Below are positions 46,305-55,205 of a stretch of 64,000 bases of DNA, one piece after another. The position numbers were made by a program, and so were the translations under genes. Position 1 is the first letter of the stretch. Every line of letters begins with the position of its first letter. The DNA lies in NCBI GenBank assembly GCA_003604975.1, contig QZIR01000062.1, positions 62,001-126,000 on the forward strand. Reading direction: 5' to 3'. The notes under the pieces are model-generated. The model was given only the letters and a program-made list of their open reading frames with translations, did no database searches and was not told the origin of the DNA. This stretch comes from Desulforudis sp. (GTDB lineage: Bacteria > Bacillota > Desulfotomaculia > Desulfotomaculales > Desulforudaceae).

Positions 46305-46829
46305 GTGCTAACTATTGATGTTTCTGAGGCAAGGGTCAGGCCGGGGCAGGTATTCACCCAGCACCTGATCCACCTACCCAAAACTGGTGACCTCGACGAT
46401 GAAGTAGGACTTGAGGAACCAGTGGTAGTGGATGTGGAATATTCATTCCTCAAGGGTGTGTATCTCGTTAAGGCGAAGCTAAAGGTCAAGGCTATGATGG
46501 CCTGCGGGCGATGCCTGGAACCCTTTACCTGCCCTCTTGAAGCGGAGTTTTATGAACAGTACGACACTGCGACCCAGGTTGACGAACACGATCCGGATGC
46601 CAATGTGGTCATTGAGGACCGGATTGACCTCACTGAAAAGGTCAGGGCCGCGATAATGGGCGTTGTGCCTATGAAACCGCTGTGCCGGGAAGATTGCCCC
46701 GGACTTTGTAGCAGTTGCGGGATCCCACAGGCCGAAGGTGGGTGTGCCTGTGTTAAGGATGATATTGACCCCAGATTGAAAGACCTGGCTCTTTTGATGG
46801 AAGGTCTCAAGAAAAAGGGGGTGGAATGA
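46305..46829 (+). CDS. yceD: DUF177 (YceD) family protein
   Basis: A 174-residue protein of the YceD/DUF177 family, encoded before rpmF throughout bacteria and linked with 23S rRNA accumulation in plants and bacteria; its exact action is unknown. Family cysteines are present: MACGRCLEPFTCPLEAEFYEQY near residue 65 and the C-terminal CREDCPGLCSSCGIPQAEGGCAC with a zinc-ribbon look near 125-150. I use GTG 46305, with GAGGTG 6 bases upstream. The rpmF ATG begins one base after its stop. Confidence 0.85.
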   Translation: MLTIDVSEARVRPGQVFTQHLIHLPKTGDLDDEVGLEEPVVVDVEYSFLKGVYLVKAKLKVKAMMACGRCLEPFTCPLEAEFYEQYDTATQVDEHDPDANVVIEDRIDLTEKVRAAIMGVVPMKPLCREDCPGLCSSCGIPQAEGGCACVKDDIDPRLKDLALLMEGLKKKGVE

Positions 46830-47009
46830 ATGGGTGTACCTAAGCGCAGGCATTCTAAGCAGCGCGGGCGGAAGCGCAGAGCGCAATGGAAGATCGAGGC
46901 GCCTAAGCTTGTACCCTGCCCGCAGTGTCGGGCGTTGACCCTGACCCACAGGGTGTGTCCCGAATGTGGCTTCTACAAGGCAAAAAAGATCGTAAATCTG
47001 GAGAAATAG
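46830..47009 (+). CDS. rpmF: 50S ribosomal protein L32
   Basis: L32, 59 residues, found by reading the sequence between yceD and plsX. It opens MGVPKRRHSKQRGRKRRAQW and has two CxxC pairs (PCPQCRAL and VCPECGFY), the zinc-binding form, and ends KKIVNLEK. The start ATG is directly after the yceD stop. The typical order yceD-rpmF-plsX-fabH is kept. A strong terminator begins one base after its stop codon, so plsX is likely to use its own promoter. Confidence 0.97.
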   Translation: MGVPKRRHSKQRGRKRRAQWKIEAPKLVPCPQCRALTLTHRVCPECGFYKAKKIVNLEK

Positions 47010-47039
47010 GCTTCTGGTGACACCAGAAGCTTATTTTTT
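47010..47039 (+). terminator. Terminator after rpmF
   Basis: Stem GCTTCTGGTG with CACCAGAAGC, followed by TTATTTTTTC. Confidence 0.9.
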
Positions 47040-47047
47040 CCTTATTG

Positions 47048-47076
47048 TTGCATTTATCTGGTAACTCAGTTATACT
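47048..47076 (+). promoter_or_regulatory. Candidate promoter of the plsX-fab operon
   Basis: TTGCAT (47048-47053) and TATACT (47071-47076) with a 17-base spacer, about 70 bases before plsX and after the rpmF terminator. Confidence 0.55.
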
Positions 47077-47146
47077 CTCACCTAGGAGTCTCAGGAATAA
47101 CATACACGACCTACAGGGTCAACCGTCCGGAGGAGGTTATTTCGTC

Positions 47147-48154
47147 TTGCGCATCGCGGTGGATGCCATGGGAGGCGATAATGCGCCTTCTGAGATCGTC
47201 AAAGGTGCCGTGATGGCGGCCGAGGAATTGGGTATTCGGGTACTGTTGTTGGGGGACGAGTCGCGGTTACGGGAAGAAGTTCAGGAAACGGCTAAGCTTA
47301 GGATTGTCCACGCCGGCGAAGTGATCGGTATGAGCGAGTCCCCGGTCTCGGCCGTACGGCGTAAGAAAGAGTCTTCCATAGTAAAAGCGGTACAGATGGT
47401 TAAGGACGGGATGGCTGAAGGGGTGGTTTCCGCCGGTCACACTGGAGCGACAATGGCCGCAGGCCTGCTAATACTAGGTCGCATTCGGGGCGTGGAAAGG
47501 CCCGCACTGGTCGGCATGATTCCGCACCTAACCGGATGTACCGTTTTGCTTGATGTTGGCGCAAACGTGGATTGCCGACCCAGCCACCTGTTACAGTTTG
47601 CGGTGATGGGATCAAAATATGCGGAAAAGGGCCTGGGTATTGTCCTGCCGCGCGTCGGACTTCTGAGTAACGGCGAGGAGAACTCCAAGGGTAATGAGCA
47701 GACACTAGCGGCCTATCCCCTTTTAGAAAGGGCGCCGATTCACTTTATCGGAAACGTGGAGGGACGGGACCTCTTCAACGGTCGGGTAGATGTTGTTGTC
47801 TGTGACGGTTTCATTGGCAATATTGTATTGAAAACCGGAGAAGGCCTGGCCAAGGCCTTTTCGAGCATGATCAAGAAACAATTGGCTGCCAGCTGGATGG
47901 CCAAGATGTCCGCGGTCGCGGCCGCGCACACACTCCGGGACATTCGGCGGCGTTTTGATTATAGCGAATACGGCGGTGTGCCGCTCCTAGGCGTTAACGG
48001 AGTGGTGGTTGTCAGCCACGGCAGCTCCAAGGCCAAAGCAATTAAAAATGCGATTGGGATTGCGGCCGAGGCGTCACGCCTAAACTTGGCGCAGACCATC
48101 GGCGAGGGGATCGGTGAAGTATTTGTGAAGGGAGCCGGAACGGTACATGCCTGA
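47147..48154 (+). CDS. plsX: Phosphate acyltransferase PlsX
   Basis: PlsX (335 aa) converts acyl-ACP to acyl-phosphate, the activated acid for phospholipid synthesis. Signature N-terminus: IAVDAMGGDNAPSEIVKGAV, then GVVSAGHTGATMAAGLLILGRIRGVERPAL near residue 90 and HLTGCTVLLDVGANVDCRP near 125. The C-terminal VVCDGFIGNIVLKTGEGLAK lies near 215. I choose TTG 47147, preceded by GGAGGAGG; the open frame extends upstream but lacks family residues. It leads a fatty-acid operon and overlaps fabH by 8 bases. Confidence 0.95.
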   Translation: MRIAVDAMGGDNAPSEIVKGAVMAAEELGIRVLLLGDESRLREEVQETAKLRIVHAGEVIGMSESPVSAVRRKKESSIVKAVQMVKDGMAEGVVSAGHTGATMAAGLLILGRIRGVERPALVGMIPHLTGCTVLLDVGANVDCRPSHLLQFAVMGSKYAEKGLGIVLPRVGLLSNGEENSKGNEQTLAAYPLLERAPIHFIGNVEGRDLFNGRVDVVVCDGFIGNIVLKTGEGLAKAFSSMIKKQLAASWMAKMSAVAAAHTLRDIRRRFDYSEYGGVPLLGVNGVVVVSHGSSKAKAIKNAIGIAAEASRLNLAQTIGEGIGEVFVKGAGTVHA

Positions 48155-49139
48155 TTTTGTGCCCGTCGGTATTGTGGGCGTTGGAACCTGCCTGCCGGAA
48201 CGTGTTGTTACCAATAAAGAACTCGAAACAATGATAGAAACCACCGATGAGTGGATTGTTAACCGCACTGGAATCCGTGAACGAAGAATTGCCAGAAGTG
48301 AAGAAGCCACGTCTGATCTGGCCGTACAGGCCGCCAGAAGAGCTCTGACATCGGCCGGGGTTGAGCCGGACGAGGTCGACCTAATTATTGTAGCTACGGC
48401 CACTCCCGACCATGTATTCCCGGCCACCGCCAGCCTCGTCCAGGATCAGTTGGGCTGTTCAAAGGCCGGCGCCTTTGATTTGTCGGCGGGTTGTACCGGG
48501 TTTATGTACGCCCTGGTCTCCGGGTCCACTTTCGTGTCCGGTGGCAACCTGGGCACCGTGTTAGTTATTGGTGCAGAGACAATATCCAAGATGCTTAACT
48601 GGAAGGATCGCTCAACTTGTATCCTCTTCGGAGATGGGGCGGGCGCCGTGGTCTTGCGTGAGGTACCCCGGAGTACCGGATTACTGGCATCCTATTTGGG
48701 TTCCGACGGTTCGGGTGGTCCGTTGCTGCAGGTACCCGCCGGGGGTTCAAGGATGCCTAATTGCCATCAGACCCTGGATGCAAGTTTGCATTGTCTGCAT
48801 ATGAATGGTCGCGAGGTCTACCGATTCGCGGTAAGGGTGATGGGTGACGCCGCCCTGGATGTTGTAAAACGCGCTGGTTTGAACAAAGAGGATATCGACC
48901 TTTTCATTCCGCACCAGGCGAATATCCGGATCATTGAGGCCGCAGCAAAGAGGCTCGGACTTTCGATGGACAAGGTACTGGTCAATGTTGACCGTTACGG
49001 TAACACCTCATCGGCCTCCGTGCCTATTGCCCTTGACGAAGCTCTTCGTTCGGGGCGGATAAAGTCCGGTAATAATGTGGTTATGGTTGGTTTCGGCGCC
49101 GGATTGAGCTGGGGTGCAGTGGTGATGAAGTGGCAGTAA
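48147..49139 (+). CDS. fabH: Beta-ketoacyl-ACP synthase III
   Basis: FabH (330 aa) begins fatty-acid synthesis by condensing acyl-CoA with malonyl-ACP. The catalytic triad is visible: Cys in FDLSAGCTGFMYAL near residue 112, His in FIPHQANIRIIEAAAKRLG near 250 and Asn in VDRYGNTSSAS near 280. The N-terminal GVGTCLPERVVTNKEL is typical, as is the CoA-binding TGIRERRI region near 40. ATG start overlapping plsX. Firmicutes FabH often prefers branched primers; the sequence does not tell. Confidence 0.96.
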   Translation: MPDFVPVGIVGVGTCLPERVVTNKELETMIETTDEWIVNRTGIRERRIARSEEATSDLAVQAARRALTSAGVEPDEVDLIIVATATPDHVFPATASLVQDQLGCSKAGAFDLSAGCTGFMYALVSGSTFVSGGNLGTVLVIGAETISKMLNWKDRSTCILFGDGAGAVVLREVPRSTGLLASYLGSDGSGGPLLQVPAGGSRMPNCHQTLDASLHCLHMNGREVYRFAVRVMGDAALDVVKRAGLNKEDIDLFIPHQANIRIIEAAAKRLGLSMDKVLVNVDRYGNTSSASVPIALDEALRSGRIKSGNNVVMVGFGAGLSWGAVVMKWQ

Positions 49140-49162
49140 CGTCTTAAGGGGGTTAATATTTC

Positions 49163-50113
49163 TTGATTAAGACTGAGATTTGCGAATTACTGGGGATTGA
49201 TTACCCGATTCTCCAGGGCGGTATGGCCTGGGTTTCGGAGGCGAATCTGGCGGCTGCGGTCTCCGAGGGCGGTGGTCTGGGCATTATCGGCGCGGGCCAT
49301 GCACCCGCTGATTGGGTCAGGGACCAGATTCAAAAGGCCAAAACGCTTACTAAGAAGCCTTTTGGGGTCAACGTAATGCTGCTTTCTCCTTTTGCCGATG
49401 AGGTCATTAAGGTGGTTGTGGAGGAAAGAGTGGCCGTGGTCACGACCGGAGCAGGCAACCCGGGCAAGTATGTACCCATGTTACAGGGAGCGGGTACCCG
49501 CGTGATTCCGGTGGTGCCGTCGGTGGCCCTGGCCAAGCGGTTGGAACAGACCGGTGTGGATGCCGTTATTGCCGAGGGGATGGAGTCGGGAGGGCATGTC
49601 GGTGAACTGACTACAATGGCCCTGGTGCCCCAGGTTGTGGACGCGGTCCGGGTTCCGGTGATTGCGGCCGGAGGCATTGGCGACGGACGGGGAATGGCCG
49701 CGGTACTGGCCTTGGGGGCGCAGGGTGTCCAGATGGGCACAAGGTTCGTGTGTGCCAGTGAGTGTACCGTTCACCCGCAGGTTAAAGCACGGATTATCAA
49801 GGCCCGGGATCGGGACACCGTGGTAACGGGCCGGTCGACCGGACATCCGGTGCGCTGCATCCGGAACAAGCTGACTCGTCAGTTTGAGGAATTGGAAAGC
49901 CGCGGCAGTGATCCGGCTGAGTTGGAGAAGCTCGGTGTGGGACGGCTGCGGGCGGCGATGGTGGACGGCGATATAAACTTCGGGTCCGTGATGGCCGGGC
50001 AGATATCGGGCTTGGTAAACCAGATTATGCCAGCTGCCGACATTTTAAAGGAGATTGCGTCTGAGACCGAAGACATCATTCGCCGGTGCAGCCGGTTGGC
50101 GGGTGTGGTCTAA
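49163..50113 (+). CDS. fabK: Enoyl-ACP reductase II (FMN-dependent)
   Basis: FabK (316 aa), a flavin enzyme of the nitronate monooxygenase fold that reduces the double bond in each elongation cycle. It replaces FabI, which is not seen. Blocks: LGIDYPILQGGMAWVSEANLAAAVSEGGGLGIIGAG, GVNVMLLSPFADEV, VIAEGMESGGHVGELTTMALVPQVVDAV near residue 135, and AAGGIGDGRGMAAVLALGAQGVQMGTRFVCASEC near 170 with the FMN phosphate site. TTG start behind AAGGGGG. Its TAA overlaps the fabD ATG. Fab context separates it from other nitronate monooxygenase relatives. Confidence 0.93.
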   Translation: MIKTEICELLGIDYPILQGGMAWVSEANLAAAVSEGGGLGIIGAGHAPADWVRDQIQKAKTLTKKPFGVNVMLLSPFADEVIKVVVEERVAVVTTGAGNPGKYVPMLQGAGTRVIPVVPSVALAKRLEQTGVDAVIAEGMESGGHVGELTTMALVPQVVDAVRVPVIAAGGIGDGRGMAAVLALGAQGVQMGTRFVCASECTVHPQVKARIIKARDRDTVVTGRSTGHPVRCIRNKLTRQFEELESRGSDPAELEKLGVGRLRAAMVDGDINFGSVMAGQISGLVNQIMPAADILKEIASETEDIIRRCSRLAGVV

Positions 50114-51054
50114 TGAAAACGGCCTTTCTTTTTCCCGGACAGGGTTCCCAGTATGTGGGGATGGGCAAGGAGCTTTACGATTCCTACCCGGTGGCCCGGG
50201 AGACCATTGAGACCGCGGATCAGGCCTTGGGCTTTGCCCTTAGCGAGCTCTGCTTTGCAGGGCCGAGGGAAGAATTGGCCAAGACCATAAACACGCAGGC
50301 CGCGGTATTGGTAATCAGTGTGGCCTGCTACCGTGTACTGTCCGGGTTCGGCTTTTCCCCGGCCGTAGTCGCAGGCCATAGTCTCGGAGAATACAGTGCT
50401 TTGGTGGCCTCAGGCGCGTTTCGCTTTTTGGATGCGGTGCGGGTGGTGCGCAAGCGCGGCCAGTTTATGCAAGAGGCTGTACCGCTGGGCAGCGGCGGGA
50501 TGTTGGCCGTTTTAGGTCTGGATGTCGAAGCGGCCCGCCGGGTATGTTCCGGGGCCTCGTCGGCCGGAGCCTTGGAAATAGCCAATTTCAACTGTCCAGG
50601 ACAGATTATCCTGGCCGGACAGGTAGCGGCACTGGAGACCGCGATTAAACTGGCCAAGGTTGAAGGAGCGAAAAAGTGCGTCCCGCTGGCGGTGAGCGGC
50701 CCCTTTCATTCATCCTTGATGCGTAATGCAGCGGAGCGCTTGGCCGTGGTCCTCAGTGAGACGGAAATATACGACCCCAAAATTCCGATCGTCTCCAATG
50801 TCAGTGCGGACTACCTGCGCTGGGCCAGTGATGTTCGCACCGCCTTGCTGCGCCAGGTGTACAGTCCGGTTCGCTGGGAAGAGAGCGTCCGGCGGATGCT
50901 TAGTGATGGGGTGGAGGCGTTCGTTGAGGTCGGTCCCGGAAACGTCCTGACTGGATTGGTGAAGCGAATTGCGCCACGGAATACAATCTTGCTGAACGTG
51001 GAAAATATGGAATCATTGGAGAAATCACTTGCGCGTCTGAGGGAGGTTGGCTAA
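50113..51054 (+). CDS. fabD: Malonyl-CoA:ACP transacylase
   Basis: FabD (313 aa) loads malonate onto acyl carrier protein. The active serine lies in AGHSLGEYSALVASGA near residue 92. The N-terminal KTAFLFPGQGSQYVGMGKELYDS is the family signature. The substrate Arg region RKRGQFMQEAVP lies near 115, the second catalytic His is in VSGPFHSSLM near 200, and EVGPGNVLTGL follows near 280. I use ATG 50113, overlapping the fabK stop (TAATG), not the longer frame into fabK. Confidence 0.96.
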   Translation: MKTAFLFPGQGSQYVGMGKELYDSYPVARETIETADQALGFALSELCFAGPREELAKTINTQAAVLVISVACYRVLSGFGFSPAVVAGHSLGEYSALVASGAFRFLDAVRVVRKRGQFMQEAVPLGSGGMLAVLGLDVEAARRVCSGASSAGALEIANFNCPGQIILAGQVAALETAIKLAKVEGAKKCVPLAVSGPFHSSLMRNAAERLAVVLSETEIYDPKIPIVSNVSADYLRWASDVRTALLRQVYSPVRWEESVRRMLSDGVEAFVEVGPGNVLTGLVKRIAPRNTILLNVENMESLEKSLARLREVG

Positions 51055-51055
51055 A

Positions 51056-51799
51056 ATGTTTCTTAATGGGAAGAGTGCCATCGTAACGGGGGCTTCCCGG
51101 GGCATTGGTCGCTCCATTGCCATAAAATTGGCACAATCGGGCGCCTCCGTGATGATCAACTACGTTAGTAAGGCGGGGGCGGCGGAGGATGTACGGGATC
51201 AAATCGTGGCCGCGGGCGGTCGGGCCGCTCTGTTTCAGGCTGACGTATCCCGTTTTGACGAGGCTGCGGAACTTGTTAATGCGGGTTTGGCCGAGTTTGG
51301 CCGGATCGACATCCTGGTGAATAACGCTGGTATTACGCGCGATAATCTTTTAATGCGGATGAAGGAAGAGGACTGGGATTCCGTCCTTACCGTCAACTTG
51401 AAGGGCGCCTTCAATACTACGCGGGCGGTCATGAAGCCGATGCTCAAGGCCCGCTGGGGACGGATTATTGCGGTGAGTTCGATTATTGGACTAAGAGGCA
51501 ATGCGGGACAGGCCAACTATGCCGCGGCCAAAGCCGGTCTAATTGGGTTTACCAAGTCCGTGGCCCGGGAGGTTGGCTCCCGGGGTATTACGGTCAATGC
51601 CGTTGCTCCCGGGTTTATTTCAACCGAGATGACCGGAAAACTGAGTGAATCGGTAAAGCAGAAGATGCTCTCGGAAATCCCGTTAGGCCGGTTCGGACTC
51701 CCAGATGACGTCGCCAATCTGGTTTCCTTTCTGGCTAGCGATGCAGCGGGCTACATTACCGGACAGGTGGTTGCCGTTGATGGTGGTCTGGCCATCTAG
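51056..51799 (+). CDS. fabG: 3-oxoacyl-ACP reductase
   Basis: FabG (247 aa), an NADP-dependent short-chain dehydrogenase reducing beta-ketoacyl-ACP. Motifs: VTGASRGIGRSIAIKLA, NNAGITRDNLLMRMKEEDWD near residue 85, and the Ser-Tyr-Lys active site in SSIIGLRGNAGQANYAAAKAGL near 138-158. The loop IPLGRFGLPDDVANLVSFLASDAAGYITGQVVAVDGGLA is standard. I choose ATG 51056, one base after the fabD stop, with GGGAGGT upstream in fabD; TTG 51047 is an alternative. Confidence 0.96.
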   Translation: MFLNGKSAIVTGASRGIGRSIAIKLAQSGASVMINYVSKAGAAEDVRDQIVAAGGRAALFQADVSRFDEAAELVNAGLAEFGRIDILVNNAGITRDNLLMRMKEEDWDSVLTVNLKGAFNTTRAVMKPMLKARWGRIIAVSSIIGLRGNAGQANYAAAKAGLIGFTKSVAREVGSRGITVNAVAPGFISTEMTGKLSESVKQKMLSEIPLGRFGLPDDVANLVSFLASDAAGYITGQVVAVDGGLAI

Positions 51800-51853
51800 G
51801 CATTCGATATAGAAGATGGTTTTATAGATTTTTAGAAAGGAGGGCGAAAGGTA

Positions 51854-52084
51854 ATGAGTATCTTTGAAAAAGTACAGTCGATAATCGTGGAGCAACTCGG
51901 AGTTGAAGAGGACGAAGTAACCGAAAGTGCTTCCTTTGTTGATGATCTGGGTGCCGATTCACTTGACCTGGTGGAATTGGTCATGGCTTTTGAAGAGACC
52001 TTTGACACGTCGATTCCGGATGATGAAGCGGAGAAGATTCGTACCGTGGCTGATGCCGTAAAATTTATCGAGTCCAGGATGTAG
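51854..52084 (+). CDS. acpP: Acyl carrier protein
   Basis: ACP (76 aa), the carrier for growing fatty acyl chains. The phosphopantetheine attachment site is Ser36 in [18 protein letters not shown]. It has the acidic four-helix composition of the family ([16 protein letters not shown] at the start). The ATG follows AAAGGAGGGCGAAAGG. The 54-base gap after fabG, which includes this strong ribosome site, probably serves high expression. fabF follows after 44 bases. The cofactor arm derives from the CoA pathway to which coaD belongs. Confidence 0.98.
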   Translation: MSIFEKVQSIIVEQLGVEEDEVTESASFVDDLGADSLDLVELVMAFEETFDTSIPDDEAEKIRTVADAVKFIESRM

Positions 52085-52128
52085 CTTAGTTCGTGTCTTT
52101 TTGAACTTTTAAGGGGGTGCAGTGTTTT

Positions 52129-53376
52129 TTGGGTGTACGCGCGGTGATCACCGGTATGGGCATCATCTCTCCAGTGGGAACCGGCCTGGAGGCTTTTTGG
52201 CAGGCCATTACCGGGGGTGTCTCAGGAATCCGGCGGATTACCCAATTTGACGTTTCCGAGTTCCGTACGCAAATTGCCGGTCTGGTTCTTGATTTCGAAG
52301 CCATGCGGTATATCGAGAAAAAGGAAGCACGCCGCATGGATCGAGTAGCCCAGTTTGCCGTCGCCACGGCCGGGATGGCCATTGAAGACGCCGGTCTGAA
52401 CCCGGATGACCTGGACGGTGATCGGGTGGGGGTTGTCCTGGGGTCTGGGATCGGCGGAATGCAGACGCTTGAGGAACAGGCACGGATATTGTTTGAGCGC
52501 GGACCGGGACGCATAAGCCCCTTTTTAGTGCCGATGATGATCGGGAACATGGCCGCCGGGCTGGTGGCTCTTAAGTTTGGGTTTTGCGGTCCCAATGCGA
52601 CCCTGGTGACAGCCTGTGCCTCCAGTAATAATGCGATCGGCGACGCTGCCAGAATGATTGAGCGCGGTGAGGCCGATGTGATTATTGCTGGAGGGACCGA
52701 GGCCGCCGTTACCCCGCTGGCTCTTGGCGGCTTTTGTGCGATGAAGGCAACCTCAGCCCGAAATGATGAGCCGGAGAAGGCGAGCCGGCCGTTTGATGCC
52801 GGAAGGGACGGGTTTGTGATGGCGGAGGGCGCCGCGGTCCTAATTCTTGAGAGTTTGGAACACGCCATAAAACGTAACGCCCGGATATACGCGGAGTTTG
52901 GCGGATACGGCACCTCTTGCGACGCCTATCATATGACGGCACCTGAGCCTGAGGGGCGGGGCGCAGCCCAGGCAATGGCGGCCGCATTGCACGACGCCGG
53001 GGTTCGGCCCGAAGAGGTGGATTACATCAACGCGCATGGTACATCCACACCTCTGGGTGACATTGCGGAAACCAAGGCTGTAAAAAGGGTTTTCGGTGGG
53101 AATCCCCGGTTGGTGGTCAGTTCCACCAAATCGATGACCGGTCATCTGCTCGGTGCGGCCGGCGGCCTGGAAGCCATTGCGTGTGTTTTGAGTATTCAAC
53201 ATGGCGTAATCCCCCCGACTATCAATTATGATGAACCCGATCCGGACTGCGACTTGGACTATGTACCGAACAAAGCCCGGCAGTATCCGGTTAAGATTGC
53301 TTTATCCAACGGTTTTGGCTTCGGGGGACATAACGCAACCCTTCTGTTCAGGAAATACGAGGACGGTGAACGGTAA
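52129..53376 (+). CDS. fabF: Beta-ketoacyl-ACP synthase II
   Basis: FabF (415 aa) elongates acyl-ACP by condensing with malonyl-ACP. Catalytic residues: Cys in TLVTACASSNNAIGDA near residue 163, His in NAHGTSTPLGD near 305 and His in TGHLLGAAGGLEAIA near 340. The N-terminal VRAVITGMGIISPVG is typical. I use TTG 52129, with AAGGGGGTG about 9 bases upstream; the earlier GTG lies inside that ribosome site. Its stop overlaps the rnc ATG (TAATG). Confidence 0.96.
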   Translation: MGVRAVITGMGIISPVGTGLEAFWQAITGGVSGIRRITQFDVSEFRTQIAGLVLDFEAMRYIEKKEARRMDRVAQFAVATAGMAIEDAGLNPDDLDGDRVGVVLGSGIGGMQTLEEQARILFERGPGRISPFLVPMMIGNMAAGLVALKFGFCGPNATLVTACASSNNAIGDAARMIERGEADVIIAGGTEAAVTPLALGGFCAMKATSARNDEPEKASRPFDAGRDGFVMAEGAAVLILESLEHAIKRNARIYAEFGGYGTSCDAYHMTAPEPEGRGAAQAMAAALHDAGVRPEEVDYINAHGTSTPLGDIAETKAVKRVFGGNPRLVVSSTKSMTGHLLGAAGGLEAIACVLSIQHGVIPPTINYDEPDPDCDLDYVPNKARQYPVKIALSNGFGFGGHNATLLFRKYEDGER

Positions 53377-54083
53377 TGACGCCGGACAGCCTGAAAAGAT
53401 TTCAGGCCAGCATCGGCGTTTTCTGGAGCAGGCCGGAACTGCTCCGGGAAGCCCTAACTCACAGTTCCTACAGTTTTGAAAATCCGGGGTGTCGAAATAA
53501 TCAACGCCTGGAGTTTTTGGGCGATGCTGTCCTGGAAATCGTTATTAGTGAGCATTTGTTTGCCCTGTTGCCGAATTCGAGCGAGGGTGAATTGACGAAG
53601 CTACGGGCCGTAGCGGTTTGCGAGCCGTCGCTGGCCTATGTGGCCCGGAAGATCAACCTTGGACGGTATCTGCGGATGGGACGTGGCGAGGAGCTTTCGG
53701 GGGGTCGAGAACGGCCCTCCGTTCTTGCTGATGCCTTTGAGGCCCTGCTCGGGGCGATGTATCTGGACCGGGAGTTGGAACCGACCAGAGCATTCATCCA
53801 GAGCGTGCTCAGGGAAACGGTCCAGAATGCCATGGACGGCCGCGTGGAGCCAGACTACAAAACACGGCTCCAGGAACTGCTGCAGAAGAGTTCACCCGAC
53901 CCGTTGAAGTACGTGATTATCCGGGAGGATGGGCCTGATCACTGTAAGACCTTCTGTTCGGCCGTTCTCTACCGCGGGTTGGTGCTGGGGACGGGTTGGG
54001 GGCGGACCAAGAAGGAAGCCGAGCAGGCGGCAGCCAAGCAGGCGCTCGTCGAGTCAAACCAGGGTACGCCAGAAGTAAAGTAG
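53376..54083 (+). CDS. rnc: Ribonuclease III
   Basis: RNase III (235 aa), which cuts double-stranded RNA in rRNA and mRNA processing. The catalytic signature is NQRLEFLGDAVLEIVISEHLF near residue 43, with the second acidic set in LADAFEALLGAMYLDREL near 117. The C-terminal double-stranded RNA-binding domain spans about 158-228 (DYKTRLQELLQKSSPDPLKYVIIREDGPDH, GWGRTKKEAEQAAAKQAL). Start overlaps fabF. In most Firmicutes smc lies directly after rnc; here ftsY follows after 40 bases and no smc is present. Confidence 0.96.
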   Translation: MTPDSLKRFQASIGVFWSRPELLREALTHSSYSFENPGCRNNQRLEFLGDAVLEIVISEHLFALLPNSSEGELTKLRAVAVCEPSLAYVARKINLGRYLRMGRGEELSGGRERPSVLADAFEALLGAMYLDRELEPTRAFIQSVLRETVQNAMDGRVEPDYKTRLQELLQKSSPDPLKYVIIREDGPDHCKTFCSAVLYRGLVLGTGWGRTKKEAEQAAAKQALVESNQGTPEVK

Positions 54084-54123
54084 ATTCAGGTAAAACCGGC
54101 AATATGTCTCCAGGGAGGACTCC

Positions 54124-55038
54124 GTGGGCATTTTCAATCGCTTTAAACAAAGTCTGACGAAGACCCGCGAAGCCGTGGCTGGACGCGTGGAGACGATGAT
54201 CTACGGGCGGGCGACGTTTGACGAGGAGCTTTATGAGAGGTTGGAAGAGATCCTGATTCAGACTGACGTAGGCGTAGCCACCTCTGTCGAGCTGGTTGAG
54301 GGTGTCCGGGCGGTCTTGAAGGAAAAAAGGTGGGACGACCCCACCAAGTTAAAACCGATCCTGCGCGAGAAGCTGGCGGAGCTCGTAGCCGGTGAGAACC
54401 GGGTTGCGCTCAACCTGCCGGATAAGCCTTCGGTAATCATGGTCGTTGGGGTCAACGGTACGGGTAAAACCACCACTATTGGTAAGCTGGCTCATATGCT
54501 GAACCAGGAAGGCAAGAAGGTGTTACTGGCCGCTGCTGACACCTTCCGTGCGGCGGCCATAGACCAGCTCGAAGTCTGGGGAAGACGCGCCGGAGTTGAG
54601 GTAATCAAGCAGAGTGAGGGTTCAGATCCGGCAGCGGTGGTTTACGACGCCCTGCATGCGGCCCGGGCCCGCAATTGTGACGTAGTCATCGTCGATACAG
54701 CTGGCCGCCTGCACACAAAGGTTAACCTGATGGAAGAATTGAAAAAGGTGTACCGCGTCCTTGGCCGTGAGGTTCCGGGCGCGCCGCACGAGGTGTTGTT
54801 GGTGCTGGATGCGACCACGGGACAGAACGCGATTAATCAGGCAAAGATGTTTGGTGAGGCCACCGGGGTCAGCGGGATTGTGCTAACCAAGCTGGACGGC
54901 ACGGCCAAGGGCGGTATCGTGGTGGCGATCAAGCGCGAACTCCGAATCCCGGTGAAGCTGGTCGGCACCGGTGAGGGAATCGGGGACCTGGCTTACTTTG
55001 ACGCTCAGGAGTTTATCGACGCCATTTTCGGCGAGTGA
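54124..55038 (+). CDS. ftsY: Signal recognition particle receptor FtsY
   Basis: SRP receptor GTPase (304 aa) that docks ribosome-nascent chain complexes at the membrane. It has a short N-terminal part without the long acidic A domain of E. coli. The NG domain has [15 protein letters not shown] near residue 108, [21 protein letters not shown] near 140, [21 protein letters not shown] near 190, [10 protein letters not shown] near 258 and [17 protein letters not shown] near 280. Start GTG with GGGAGG upstream. A terminator follows. The usual next genes, ylxM-ffh, are 7 kb away. Confidence 0.96.
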   Translation: MGIFNRFKQSLTKTREAVAGRVETMIYGRATFDEELYERLEEILIQTDVGVATSVELVEGVRAVLKEKRWDDPTKLKPILREKLAELVAGENRVALNLPDKPSVIMVVGVNGTGKTTTIGKLAHMLNQEGKKVLLAAADTFRAAAIDQLEVWGRRAGVEVIKQSEGSDPAAVVYDALHAARARNCDVVIVDTAGRLHTKVNLMEELKKVYRVLGREVPGAPHEVLLVLDATTGQNAINQAKMFGEATGVSGIVLTKLDGTAKGGIVVAIKRELRIPVKLVGTGEGIGDLAYFDAQEFIDAIFGE

Positions 55039-55060
55039 GTTGGGAATTCGGGACTATAGG

Positions 55061-55085
55061 AGCGCCCTGTTGGGCGCTTTTCATG
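55061..55085 (+). terminator. Terminator after ftsY
   Basis: AGCGCCC pairs with GGGCGCT around TGTT, followed by TTTTC. It closes the fab-rnc-ftsY run. Confidence 0.85.
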
Positions 55086-55143
55086 TTTTGGGGACAGGAA
55101 ATCCTTACAGGGAGAAGAATATATCAGGTAATCTAACCACAAC

Positions 55144-55195
55144 CTAGGACTTGAGAGGTGCGAAGCACACCTTCCCCAGGTCTTATATTTTGGAG
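55144..55195 (+). promoter_or_regulatory. Structured leader of the MTA/SAH salvage operon
   Basis: Outer arms GACTTG (55149-55154) and CAGGTC enclose an inner hairpin AGGTG-CGAAGCA-CACCT, followed by TTATATTTT and then the GGAGGAGG ribosome site. It resembles a leader terminator or attenuator. It does not match SAM or SAH riboswitch boxes that I know. Confidence 0.4.
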
Positions 55196-55205
55196 GAGGC
55201 TGTTC

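Noticed and set aside
55086-55205. SAH or SAM riboswitch before the salvage operon
   Set aside because: The core sequences of these classes are not present; only a nested hairpin is.
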